Shown here in pieces: positions 19,257 through 32,999 of a stretch of DNA of 64,000 nucleotides (positions are counted from its first letter, which is position 1; every line of letters begins with the position of its first letter). The notes beneath the pieces were generated by a model that made no database searches, had not been told where the DNA came from, and saw only the letters and a list, made by a program, of their open reading frames with translations. This DNA is from Mytilus californianus (Eukaryota > Mollusca > Bivalvia > Mytilida > Mytilidae): the NCBI RefSeq assembly GCF_021869535.1, contig NW_026262738.1, forward strand, positions 532,477-596,476, given 5' to 3'. Both the position numbers and the translations under genes were made by a program.

Positions 19257-20462
19257 AGGTAAAATCAATTGTATTGGTTATTTAAATATATGTATGTAAA
19301 ACTATGGGAGTTTAAACTCATTTGATTTTTTCCCTGGTCAAGTGAGGCTGTTAAAAATACAGGGGTCCCTAAGTATGCGACCTGGTCTACTTAGATATTT
19401 ATATATCAGGAAATGATTGAATAAAAATATTTGTTATCATTAAAAAAAAACATCGTAAAACTTCTTCCGGTTATGATTTTACGAATCATTTTTAGAACTT
19501 TGACAATAGTCTTATTTGATATAATATCAGTCATTAAGGAAGACCCGAAGTATTTAATCTTTTGACGTGTTTATCAACTTCACAATATGATATGAAGTAA
19601 AAATTAATCGAAGAGCTTAGTTGTAGCTGCAAAAACATTGTCTTAACAAATTAAGTACACTTAAATATGTACTTACATGATCGAATTTGATTCCCAGAAG
19701 GACACATTATTTACAACAACACATTGTGTTTACTTCCTCTTTGTAAACGATATACGTGTATTATTATAGTTTAGATGATAATCTGAAGATATTTTCCTTA
19801 AACTTATATTGTGTAACGTGTACACAGGGTAAGCGTGTTTATTTCTATTATGTACGAGGTCAGTTACCAGTTTGATACTGGATCCGAAATGTTCTATTTA
19901 CAAAATACTGATACAAATTTGTACTATTATAAATTTGTCCTTTTGGTACAATTACATGTACAAAAATGTATGTACCCTACAAGCTAACACTTGTCCAATA
20001 CGGCACAACTTGTAAAGCTCCAACTTGAACAAGTTCGTAGCTTCCAAAAAGAGAAGCGATGTATGTGAAGTTAGCAGCCGGTTCGTTATTCGATATTCGA
20101 TATTCAATATCCAACCGGCTGCTAGCAGTCGGTTGGATATTCAAAATTTAGTTGAAAATCATAAAAAAATTAAATACTTGATAACATTAAAAGCACGATT
20201 TTCATAGTTAAGAGGACTGATAAGATACGTAGGAAATCGTTTAATGACCTCTTCAAGCTGTCGTAAATTCTCGTTGTCCTCGAATATAAACCCTTTTCTA
20301 AGTTGCATATTTGTCTTTATGTAATATAGATTTTTATCAATAAAACAACTTCAAATATATACTTTTATAAATGATATTTCTTAACACAAAATGAAAAACT
20401 TATAACTCTAGAAACATTTAGAAATATAAATAGAAATATTTATGGAAAGCCCAAAAAAGAAA
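19257..20462. other. spacer between the large element and the satellite
   Basis: AT-rich, with no gene or dispersed repeat that I recognise. A hairpin cluster lies at 20071-20146. Confidence 0.6.
20071..20146. repeat. overlapping inverted repeats
   Basis: TTAGCAGCCGGTT at 20071-20083 pairs with AACCGGCTGCTAG at 20113-20125. The same right half (about 20103-20123) also pairs, without a loop, with AGCAGTCGGTTGGATATTCA just after it. Two alternative hairpins are possible. Confidence 0.75.
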
Positions 20463-20670
20463 TATATAGTGAAAACCTACCTGAGACCGCTGAAATGAGG
20501 GTGAGACCCCCCTGGTCTTTCAATATTTCTAATATTATGCAGACATTTAGTTAATAGGTAGATACCAACGTGTCTAAAAGGAATTTGGGTACACTTTCTG
20601 TCTTTCATGTTTACGGAGCGGCTAAAGTGCCAATTGGATATTCAAAAAATATAGTGAAAACCTACCTGAG
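20463..20670 (+). repeat. truncated first satellite unit
   Basis: GGTCTTTCAAT is joined directly to ATTTCTAATATTATGCAGAC, skipping about 180 bp of the unit. The edge of the array is thus marked by an internally deleted copy. Confidence 0.85.
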
Positions 20671-23600
20671 ACCGCTTAAATGAGGGTGAGACCCCCCCTG
20701 GTCTTTCAATGTCCATACAATTCAACTTAATTATAGACTCTGTATATGTAAAGGTTGTATTAGAAGGATTTCCCAGAAAAATGTCATCATCGATATCTAC
20801 GGAGGGCTTAGATTGTCACTTTTCAGTTAAAAATTGTCAAAATTTTAGAACAAAGGGCACATGGCAATGGTGAGAGTCCCATGATCTCTCAATCTTTCTA
20901 ATATTATGCAGACATTTAGTTAATAGGTAGATACAAACGTGTCTAAACGGAATTTGGGTACACTTTCTGTCTTTCATGTTTACGGAGCGCCCCAAGTGCC
21001 AATTGGATATTCAAAAAATATAGTGAAAACCTACCTGAGACCGCTTAAATGAGGGTGAGACCCCCCTGGTCTTTCAATGTCCATACAACTCAACTTAATT
21101 ATATACTCTGTATACGTAAAGGTTGTATTAGAAGGATTTCCTAGAATAATGTCATCATCGATATCTACGGAGGGCTTAGATTGTCACTTTTCAGCTAAAA
21201 ATTGTCAAAATTTTAGGACAAAGGGCACATGGCAATGGTGAGAGCCCCCTGATCTCTCAATCTTTCTAATATTATGCAGACATTTAGTTAAAATGGTAGA
21301 TACAAACGTGACTAAAAGGAATTTGGGAACACTTTCTGTCTTCCATGTTTACGGAGCGCCCAAAATGCCAATTGGATATTCAAAAAATATAGTGAAAACC
21401 TACCTGAGACCGCTTAAATGAGGATGAGACCCCCCTGGTCTTTCAATGTCCATACAATTCAACTTAATTATAGACTCTGTATACTAGTATGTAAAGGTTG
21501 TATTAGAAGGATTTCCCAGAATAATGTCATCATCGATATCTACGGAGTGCTTAGATTGTCACTTTTCAGCTAAAAATTGTCAAACTTTTAGGACAAAGGG
21601 CACATGGCAATGGTGAGAGCCCCCTGATCTCCTAATCTTTCTAATATTATGCAGACATTTAGTTAATAGGTAGATACAAACGTGTCTAAAAGGAATTTGG
21701 GCACACTTTCTGTCTTTTATGTTTACGAAGCGCCCAAAGTGCCAATTGGATATTCAAAAAATATAGTGAAAACCTACCTGAGACCGCTTAAATGAGGGTG
21801 AGACCCCCTGGTTTTTGAATGTCCATACAATTCAACTTAATTATAGACTCTGTATATGTAAAGGTAGTATTAGAAGGATTTCCCAGAATAATGTCATCAT
21901 CGATATCTACGGAGGGCTTAGATTGTCACTTTTCAGCTAAAAATTGTCAAAATTTTAGGACAAAGGGCACATGGCAATGGTGAGAGCCCCCTGATCTCTC
22001 AATCTTTCTAATATTATGCAGACATTTAGTCAGTAGGTAGATACAAACGTGTCTAAAAGGAATTTGGGTACACTTTCTGTCTTCTATGTTTACGTAGCGC
22101 CCAAAGTGCCAATTGGATATTCAAAAAATATAGTGAAAACCTACCTGAGACCGCTTAAATGAGGGTAAGACCCCCCTGGTCTTTCAATGTCCATACAATT
22201 CAACTTCATTATAGACTCTGTATATGTAAAGGTTGTATTAGAAGGATTTCCCAGAATAATGTCATCATCGATATCTACGGAGGGCTTAGATTGTCACTTT
22301 TCAGCTAAAAATTGTCAAAATTGTAGGATAAAGGGCACATGGCAATGGTGAGAGCCCCCTGGTCTCTTAATCTTTCTAATATTATGCAGACATTTAGTTA
22401 ATAGGTAGATACAAACGTGACTAAAAGGAATTTGGGTACACTTTCTGTCTTCCATGTTTACGGAGCGCCCAAAGTGCCATTTGGATATTCAAAAAATATA
22501 GTGAAAACCTACCTGAGACCGCTTAAATGAGGGTGAGACCCCCTTGGTCTTTCAATGTCCATACAATTCAACTTAATTATAGACTCTGTTTACTAGTATG
22601 TAAAGGTTGTATTAGAAGGATTTCCCAGAATAATGTCATCATCGATATCTACGGAGGGCTTAAATTGTCACTTTTCAGCTAAAAATTGTCAAAATTTTAG
22701 GACAAAGGGCACATGGCAATGGTGAGAGCCCCCTGATCTCTCAATCCTTCTAATATTATGCAGACATTTAGTTAATAGGTAGATACAAACGTGACTAAAA
22801 GAAATTTGGGTACACTTTCTGTCTTCCATGTTTACGGAGCGTCCAAATTGCCAATTGGGTATTCAAAAAATATAGTGAAAACCTACCTGAGACCGCTTAA
22901 ATGAGGGTGAGACCCCCTTGGTCTTTCAATGTCCATACAATTCAACCTAAGTATAGACTCTGTATATGTAAAGGTTATATTAGAAGGATTTCCCAGAATA
23001 ATGTCATCATAGATATCTACGGGGGCTTAGATTGTCATTTTCAGCTAAAAATTGTCAAAATTTTAGGACAACGGGCACATGGCAATGGTGAGAGCCCCCT
23101 CATCTCTTAATCTTTCTAATATTATGCAGACATTTAGTTAAAATGGTAGATACAAACGTGACTAAAAGGAATTTGGGAACACTTTCTGTCTTCCATGTTT
23201 ACGGAGCGCCCAAAGTGCCAATTGGATATTAAAAAAATATAGTGAAAACCTACCTGAGACCGCTTTAATGAGGGTGAGACCCCCCTGATCTTTCAATGTC
23301 CATACAATTCAACTTAATTATAGACTCTGTATATGTAAAGGTTGTATTACATGTAGAAGGATTTCCCAGAAAATGTCATCATCGATATCTACGGAGTGCT
23401 TAGATTGTCACTATTCAGCTAAAAATTGTCAAAATTTTAGGACAAAGGGCACATGGCAATGGTGAGAGCCCCCTGATCTCTTAATATTTCTAATATTATG
23501 CAGACATTTAGTTAATAGGTAGATACAAACGTGTCTAAAAGGAATTTGGGTACACTTTCTGTCTTTAATGTTTACGGAGCGCCCAAAGTGCCAATTGGAT

Positions 23601-24774
23601 ATTCAAAAAATATAGTGAAAACCTACCTGAGACCGCTTAAATGAGGGTGAGACCCCCCTGGTCTTTCAATGTCCATACAATTCAACTTAATTATAGACTC
23701 TGTATATGTAAAGGTTGTATTAGAAGGATTTTCCAGAATAATGTCATCATCGATATCTACGGAGGGCTTAGATTGTCACTTTTCAGCTAAAAATTGTCAA
23801 AATTTTAGGACAAAGGGCACATAGCAATGTTGAGAGCCCCCTGATCTCTCAATCTTTCTAATATTATGCAGACATTTAGTTAATAGGTAGATACAAACGT
23901 GTCTAAAAAGAATTGGGGTACACTTTCTGTCTTTCATGTTTACGGAGCGCCCAAAGTGCCAATTGGATATTCAAAAAATATAGTGAAAACCTACCTGAGA
24001 CCGCGTAAATGAGGGTGAGACCCCCCTGGTCTTTCAATGACCATACAATTCAACTTAATTATAGACTCTGTATATGTAAAGGTTGTATTAGAAGGATTTC
24101 CTAGAATAATGTCATCATCGATATCTACGGAGGGCTTAGATTGTCACTTTTCAGCTAAAAATTGTCAAAATTGTAGGACAAAGGGCACATGGCAATGGTG
24201 TGAGCCCCCTGGTCTCTCAGTCTTTCTAATATTATGCAGACATTTAGTTAATAGGTAGATACAAACGTGACTAAAAGGAATTTGGGTACGCAAATTGGAT
24301 ATTCAAAAAATATAGTGAAAACCTACCTGAGACCGCTTAAATGAGGGTGAGACCCCCCTGGTCTTTCAATGACCATACAATTCAACTTAATTATAGACTC
24401 TGTATATGTAAAGGTTGTATTAGAAGGATTTCCTAGAATAATGTCATCATCGATATCTACGGAGGGCTTAGATTGTCACTATTCAGCTAAAAATTGTCAA
24501 AATTTTAGGACAAAGGGCACATGGCAATGGTGAGATCCCCTGATCTCTCAATCTTTCTAATATTATGCAGACATTTAGTTAAAATGGTAGATACAAACGT
24601 GACTAAAAGGAATTTGGGAACACTTTCTGTCTTCTATGTTTACGGAGCGCCCAAAGTGCCAATTGGATATTCAAAAAATATAGTGAAAACCTACCTGAGA
24701 CCGCTTAAATGAGGATGATACCCCCCTGGTCTTTCAATGTCCATACAATTCAACTTAATCATAGACTCTGTATA

Positions 24775-24983
24775 CTGTAAATTCAGAAATTATTGCGTGT
24801 ATTTATTATTGCGATTTTTCAAGAAAGAACAAAAATGGGAGTTTAATTATTGCGATTTTAGGAAAAGCTTTGTACAGATATATACAAAACAGATGTCAGA
24901 ATGCGAATTTTTATTTTTGCGATACTCAAGGAGTCGCATTATTCGCATTAATAAAAACCTCGCAATAATTTCTGAATTTACAG
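24775..24983. mobile_element. 209-bp MITE in a satellite unit, TA target
   Basis: The ends CTGTAAATTCAGAAATTATT and its inverse AATAATTTCTGAATTTACAG form about 23-bp inverted repeats. TA at 24773-24774 and 24984-24985 is the duplicated target. Other satellite units show the empty site CTCTGTATATGTAAAGG. Size and TA duplication fit a Tc1/mariner-derived MITE; it carries no transposase. The frame at 24737-25069 reads through it by chance. Confidence 0.93.
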
Positions 24984-26715
24984 TATGTAAAGGTTGTATT
25001 AGAAGGATTTTCCAGAATAATGTCATCATCGATATCTACGGAGGGCTTAGATTGTCACTTTTCAGCTAAAAATTGACAAACTTTAGGACAAAGGGCACAT
25101 GGCAATGGTGAGAGCCCCCTGATCTCTTAATCTTTCTAATATTATGCAGACATTTAGTTAATAGGGAGATACAAACGTGACTAAAAGGAATTTGGGTACA
25201 CATTCTGTCTTTCATGTTTACGGAGCGCCCAAAGTGCCAATTTGATATTCAAAAAATATAGTGAAAACCTACCTGAGACCGCTTAAATGAGGGTGAAACC
25301 CCCCTGGTTTTTCAATGCTCATACAATTCAACATAATTATAGACTCTGTATATGTAAAGGTTGTATTAGAAGGATTTCCCAGAATAATGTCATCATCGAT
25401 ATCTACGGAGGGCTTAGATTGTCACTTTTCAGCTAAAAATTGTCAAAATTGTTGGACGAAGGGCACATGGCAATGGTGAGAGCCCCCTGGTCTCTCAATC
25501 TTTCTAATTTTATGCAGACATTTAGTTAATAGGTAGATACAAACTTGACTAAAAGGAATTTGGGTACACTTTCTGTCTTCCATGTTTACGGAGCGCCCAA
25601 AGTGCCAATTGGATATTCAAAAAATATAGTGAAAACCTACCTGAGACCGCTTAAATGAGGGTGAGACCCCCCTGGTCTTTCAATGTCCATACAATTCAAC
25701 TTAATTATAGACTCTGCATATGTAAAGGTTGTATTAGAAGGATTTTCCAGAATAATGTCATTATCGATATCTACGGAGGGCTTAGATTGTCACTTTTCAG
25801 CTACAAATTGTCAAAATTGCAGGACAAAGGGCACATGGCAATGGTGTGAGCCCTCTGGTCTCTCAATCTTTCTAATATTATGCAGACATTTAGTTTATAG
25901 GTAGATACAAACGTGACTAAAAGGAATTTGGGTACGCCAATTGGATATTCAAAAGATATAGTGAAAACCTACCTGAGACCGCTTAAATAAGGGGGAGACC
26001 CCCCTGGTCTTTCAATGACCATACAATTCAACTTAATTATAGACTCTGTATATGTAAAGGTTGTATTAGAAGGATTTCCCAGAATAATGTCATCATCGAT
26101 ATCTACGGAGGGCTTAGATTGTCACTTTTCAGCTAAAAATTGTCAAAATTTTAGTACAATGGGCACATGGCAATGGTGAGAGCTCCCTGATCTCTCAATC
26201 TTTCTAATATTATGCAGACATTTAGCTAATAGGTAGATACAAACGTGACTAAAAGGAATTTGGGTACACTTTCTGTTTTCTATGTTTACGGAGCGCCCAA
26301 AGTGCCAAATGGATATTCAAAAAATATAGTGAAAACCTACCTGAGACCGCTTAAATGAGGGTGAGACCCCCTTGGTCTTTCAACCTCCATACAATTCAAC
26401 TTCATTATAGACTCTGTATATGTAAAGGTTGTATTAGAAGGATTTTACAGAATAATGTCATCATCGATATCTACGGAGGGCTTAAATTGTCACTTTTCAG
26501 CTAACAATTGACAAAACTTTAGGACAAAGGGCACATGGCAATGGTGAGAGCCCCCTGATCTCTAAGTCTTTCTAATGTTTAGCAAACATTAAGTTAATAG
26601 GTAGATACAAACGCAACTAAAAGGAATTTGGGAACACTTTCTTTTTTCCATGTTTACGGAGCGCCCAAAGTTCCAATTGGATATTCAAAAAATATAGTAA
26701 AAACCTACCTGAGAC

Positions 26716-26772
26716 CGCTTGTATAAGGGTGAGACCGCTTAAATGAGGGTGAGCCCCCCCCCCCCCCCCCTG
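26716..26772 (+). repeat. local duplication and expanded C-run in one unit
   Basis: GGGTGAGACCGCTT is duplicated, and the following C-run is about 17 long instead of the usual 5-6. Confidence 0.8.
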
Positions 26773-29700
26773 GTCTTTCAATGCCCATACAATTTAACTT
26801 AATTATAGACTCTGTATATGTAAACGTTGTATTACATGTAGAAGGATTTCCCAGAATAATGTCATCATCGATATCTACGGAGGGCTTAGATGTCAATTTT
26901 CATCTAAAAATTGTCCAAATTTTAGTACAAAGGGCGCATGGCAATGGTGAGAGCCCCCTGATCTCTCAATCTTTCTAATATTAAAGCAGACATTTAGCTA
27001 ATAGGTAGATACAAACGTGACTAAAAGGAATTTGGGTACACTTTCTGTTTTCTATGTTTACGGAGCGCCCAAAGTGCCAAATGGATATTCAAAAAATATA
27101 GTGAAAAACTATGAGACCGCTTAAATGAGGGTGAGACCCCCCTGGTCTTTCAACCTCCATACAATTCAACTTCATTATAGACTCTGTATATGTAAAGGTT
27201 GTATTAGAAGGATTTTACAGAATAATGTCATCATCGATATCTACGGAGGGCTTAAATTGTCACTTTTCAGCTAACAATTGACAAAACTTTAGGACAAAGA
27301 GCATATGGCGATGGTGAGAGCCCCCTGATCTCTTAATCTTTCTAATATTATGCAGACATTTAGTTAATAGGTTAATACAAACGTGACTAAAAGGAATTTG
27401 GGTACACTTTCTGTCTTCTATGTTTACGGAGCGCCCAAAGTGCCAATTGGATATTCAAGAAATATAGTGAAAACCTACCCGAGACCGCTTAAATGAGGGT
27501 GAGACCCCCCTGGTCTTTCAATGTTTATACAATTCAACATAATTATAGACTCTGTATATGTAAAGGTTGTATTACATAAAAAGGATTTCCCAGAATGATG
27601 ACATCATCGATACCTAAGGAGGGCTTAGATTGTCACTTTTCAGCTAAATATTGTCAAAATTTTAGGAAAAGGGCACATGGGAATGGTGAGAGCCCCCTGA
27701 TCTCTCAATCTTTCTAATATTATGCAGACATTTATTTAATAGGTAGATACAAACGTGACTAAAATGAATTTGGGTACACTTTCTGTCTTCCATGTTTACG
27801 GAGCGCCCAAAGTGCCAATTGGATATTCAAAAAATATAGTGAAAACCTACCTGAGACCGCTTAAATGAGGGTGAGACCCCCCTGGTCTTTAAATGTCTAT
27901 ACAATTAGATTAAATTTTAGAATCTGAAGAGGTAAAGGTTGTATTAGAAGGATTTCCCAGAATAATGTCATCATCGATATCTACGGAGGGCTTAGATTGT
28001 CACTTTTCAGCTAAAAATTGTCAAAATTTTAGGACAAAGGACACATGGCAATGGTGAGAGCCTCCTCATGTCTCAATCTTTCTAATATTATGCAGACATT
28101 TAGTTAAAATGATAGATACAAACATGACTAAAAGGAATTTGGGTACACTTTTTGTCTTCCATGTTTACGGAGCGCCCAAAGTGCCAATTGGATATTCAAA
28201 AAATATAGTGAAAACCTACCTGAGACAGCTTAAATGAGGGTGAGACCCCCCTGGTCTTTCAATGTCCATACAATTCAACTCAATTATAAACTCTGTATAT
28301 GTAAAGATTGTATTACATGTAGAAGGATTTCCCAGAATAATGTCATCATCGATATCTAAGGAGGGCTTAGATTGTCACTTTTCAGCTAAATATTGTCAAA
28401 ATTTTAGGAAAAGGGCAAATGGCAATGGTGAGAGCCCTCTGATCTCTCAATCTTTCTAATATTATGCAGACATTTATTTAATAGGTAGATACAAACGTGA
28501 CCTAAAGGAATTTGGGTACACTTTCTGTCTTTTATGTTTACGGAGCGCCCAAAATGCCAATTGGATATTCAAAAAATATAGTGAAAACCTACCTGAGACC
28601 GCTTAAATGAGGGTGAGACCCCCCTGGTCTTTCAATGTCCATACAATTCAATAAAATTTTAGACTCTGAAGAGGTAAAGGTTGTATTAGAAGGATTTCCC
28701 AGAATAATGTCATCATCGATATCTACGGAGGGCTAAGATTGTCACTTTTCAGCTAAAAATTGGATAAATTATAGGACAAAGGACACATGGCAATGGTGAG
28801 ACGCCCCTGATCTCTCAATTTTTTTAATATTATGCAGACATTTAGTTAAAATGGTAGATACAAACGTGACTAAAAGGTATTTGGGAATACTTTCCGTCTT
28901 CCATGTTTACGGAGCGCCCAAAGTGCCAATTGGATATTCAAAAAATAAAGTTAAAACCTACCTGAGACCGCTTAGATGAGGGTGAGATCCCCCTGGTCTT
29001 TTAATGTCAATACAACTCAACTTAATTATAGACTCTATATATGTTAAGGTTGTATTAGAAGGATTTCAAAGAATAATGTTATCATCGATATCTACGGAGG
29101 GCTTAGATTGTCACTCTCCAGCTAAAAATTGTCAAAATTTTAGGACAAAGGGCACATGGCAATGGTGAGAGCCCTCTGATCTCTCAATCTTTCTAATATT
29201 AAGCAGACATTTAGTTAATAGGTAGATACAATCGTGACTAAAAGGAATTTGGGTACACTTTTTGTCTTCTATGTTTACTGAGCGCCCAAAGTGCCAATTG
29301 GATATTAAAAAAATATAGTGAAAACCTACCTGAGACCGCTTAAATGAGGGTGAGCCCCCCTGGTCTTTTAATGTCCATACAATTCAACTTAATTATAGAC
29401 TCTGTATATGTAAAGGTTGTATTAGAAGGATTTCCCAGAATAATGTCATCATCGATATCTACGGAGGGCTTAGATTGTCACTCTCCAGCTAAAAATTGTC
29501 AAAATTTTAGGACAAAGGGCACATGGCAATGGTGAGAGCCCCCTGATCTCTCAATCTTTCTAATATTATGCAGACATTTAGTTAATAGGTAGATACAAAC
29601 GTGACTAAAAGGAATTTGGGTACACTTTCTGTCTTCTATGTTTACTGAGCGCCCAAAGTGCCAATTGGATATTCAAAAAATATAGTGAAAACCTACCTGA

Positions 29701-32700
29701 GACCGCTTAAATGAGGGTGAGACCGCCTTGTATTTTAATGTCCATACAATTCAACTTCATTTTAGACTCTGAAGAGGTAAAGGTTGTATTAGAAGGATTT
29801 CCCAGAATAATGGCATCATCGATATCTACGGAGGGCTTAGATTGTCACTTTTCAGCTAAAAATTGTCAAAATTTTAGGACAAAGGACACATGGCAATGGT
29901 GAGAGCCCCCTCATCTCTCAATCTTTCTAATATTATGCAGACATTTAGTTAAAATGGCAAATACAAACGTGACTAAAAGGAATTTGGGTACACTTTCTGT
30001 CTTCCATGTTTACGGAGCGCCCAAAGTGCCAATTGGATATTCAAAAATATAGTGAAAACCTACCTGAGACCGCTTAAATGAGGGTGAGACCCCCCTGGTC
30101 TTTCAATGTCCATACAATTCAACTCAATTATTAACTCTGTATATGTAAAGGTTGTATTTCATGTAGAAGAATTTCCCAGAATAATGTCATCATCGATATC
30201 TAAGGAGGGCTTAGATTGTCACTTTTCAGCTAAACATTGTCAAAATTTTAGGAAAAGGGCAAATGGCAATGGTGAGAGCCCCCTGAACTCTTAATCTTTC
30301 TAATATTAAGCAGACATTTATTTAATAGGTAGATACAAACGTGACTAAAAGGAATTTGGGTACGCTTTCTGTCTTCTATGTTTACGGAGCGCCCAAAGTG
30401 CCAATTGGATATTCAAAAAATATAGTGAAAACCTACCTGAGACCGCTTAAATAAGGGTGAGACCCCCCTGGTCTTTAAATGTCCATACAATTCAATCAAA
30501 TAATAGACTCTGAAGAGGTAAAGGTTGTATTAGAAGGATTTCCCAGAATTATGTCATCATCGATATCTACGGAGGGCTTAGATTGTCACTTTTCAGCTAA
30601 AAATTGTCAAAATTTTAGGACAAAAGACACATGGCAATGGTGAGAGCCCCCTGATCTCTCAATCTTTCTAATATTATGAAGACATTTAGTTAAAATGGTA
30701 GATACAAACGTGACTAAAAGGAATTTAGGAATACTTTCTGTCTTCCATGTTTACGGAGCGCCCAAAGTGCCAATTGGATATTCAAAAAATATAGTGAAAA
30801 CCTACCTGAGACCGGTTAAATGAGGGTGATACCCCATTGGTCTTTCAATGTCCATACAATTCAATCAAATTTTAGACTCTGAAAAGGTAAAGGTTGTATT
30901 AGAAGGATTTCCCAGAATAATGTCATCATCGATATCTACGGAGGGCTAAGATTGTCACTTTTCAGCTAAAAATTGTCAAAATTTTAGGACAAAGGACACA
31001 TGGCAATGGTGAGACGCCCCTAATCTCTCAATCTTTCTAATATTGTGCAGACATTTAGTTAAAATGGTAGATACAAACGTGACTTAAAGGAATTTGGGAA
31101 TACTTTCCGTCTTCCATGTTTACGGAGCGCCCAAAGTGCCAATTGGATATTCAAAAAATATAGTGAAAACCTACCTGAAACCGCTTAAATGAGGGTGAGA
31201 CCCCCCTGGTCTTTCAATGTCCATACAATTCAACTCAATTATAAACTCTGTATATGTAAAGGTTGTATTAGAAGGATTTCCCAGAATAATGTCATCATCG
31301 ATATCTACGGAGGGCTTAGATTGTCACTCTCCAGCTAAAAATTGTCAAAATTTTAGGACAAAGGGCACATGGCAATGGTGAGAGCCCCCTGATCTTTCAA
31401 TCTTTCTAATATTATGCAGACATTTAGGTAATAGGTAAATACAAACGTGACTAAAAGGAATTTGGATACATTTTCTGTCTTCTATGTTTACGGAGCGCCC
31501 AAAGTGCCAATTGGATATTTAAAAAATATAGTGAAAACCTACCTGAGACCGCTTAAATGAGGGTGAGACCCCCCTGTTCTTTCAATGTCCATACAATTCA
31601 ACTTAATTATAGACTCTGTATATGTAAAGGTTGTATTAGAAGGATTTCTCAGAATAATGTCATCATCGATATCTACGGAGGGCTTAGATTGTCACTTTTC
31701 AGCTTAAAAATGTCAAAATGTTAGGACAAAGGGCACATGGCAATGGTGAGAGCCCCCTGATCTCTCAATCTTTCTAATATTATGCAGACATTTAGTTAAT
31801 AGGGAGATCCAAACGTGACTTAAAGGAATTTGGGTACACTTTCTGTCTTCTATGTTTACTGAGCGCCCAAAGTGCTAAGTTGATATTAAAAAAATATAGT
31901 GAAAACCTACCTGAGACCGCTTAAATGAGGATGAGATCCCCCTGGTCTTTTAATGTCAATACAACTCAACTTAATTATAGACTCTGTATATGTAAAGGTT
32001 GCATTAGAAGGATTTCCCATAATAATGTTATCATCGATATCTACGGAGGGCTTAGATTGTCACTTTCCAGCTAAAAATTGTCAAAATTTTAGGACAAAGG
32101 GCACATGGCAATGGTGAGAGCCCCTGATCTTTCAATCTTTCTAATATTATGCAGACATTTAGTTAATAGGTAGATACAAACGTGACTAAAAGGAATTTGG
32201 GTACACTTTTTGTCTTCCATGTTTACAGAGCGCCCAAAGTGCCAATTGGATATTAAAAAAATATAGTGAAAACCTACCTGAGACCGCTTAAATGAGGGTG
32301 AGACCCCCCTGGTCTTTTAATGTCCATACAACTTAACTTAATTATAGACTCTGTATATGTAAATGTTTTATTAGAAGGATTTCCCAGAATAATGTCATCA
32401 TCGATATCTACGGAGGGCTTAGATTGTCACTCTCCAGCTACAAATTGTCAAAATTTTAGGTCAAAGGGCACATGGCAATGGTGAGAGCCCCCTGATCTCT
32501 CAATCTTTCTAATATTATGCAGACATTTAGTTAATAGGTAGATACAAATGTGACTAAAAGGAATTTTGGTACAGTTTCTGTCTTCTATGTTTACGGAGCG
32601 CCCAAAGTCCCAATTGGATATTCAAAAAATATAGTGAAAACCTACCTGAGACCGCTTAAATGAGGGTGAGACCCCCCTGGTCTTTCAATGTCCATACAAT

Positions 32701-32999
32701 TCAACTTAATTATAGACTCTGTATATGTAAAGGTTGTATTAGAAGGATTTTTCAGAATAATGTCATCATCGATATCTACGGAGGACTTAGATTGTCACTT
32801 TTCATCTAAAAATTGTCAAAATTTTAGGACAAAGGGCACATGGCAATGGTGAGAGCCCCCTGATCTCTCAATCTTTCTAATATTATGCAGACATTTAGTT
32901 AATAGGTAGATACAAATGTGACTAAAAGGAATTTTGGTACACTTTCTGTCTTCTATGTTTACGGAGCGCCAAAAGTCCCAATTGGATATTCAAAAAATA

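Noticed and set aside
24737-25069. 110-codon frame in the satellite
   Set aside because: It is created by the MITE insertion joining satellite frames; no conserved protein is involved.
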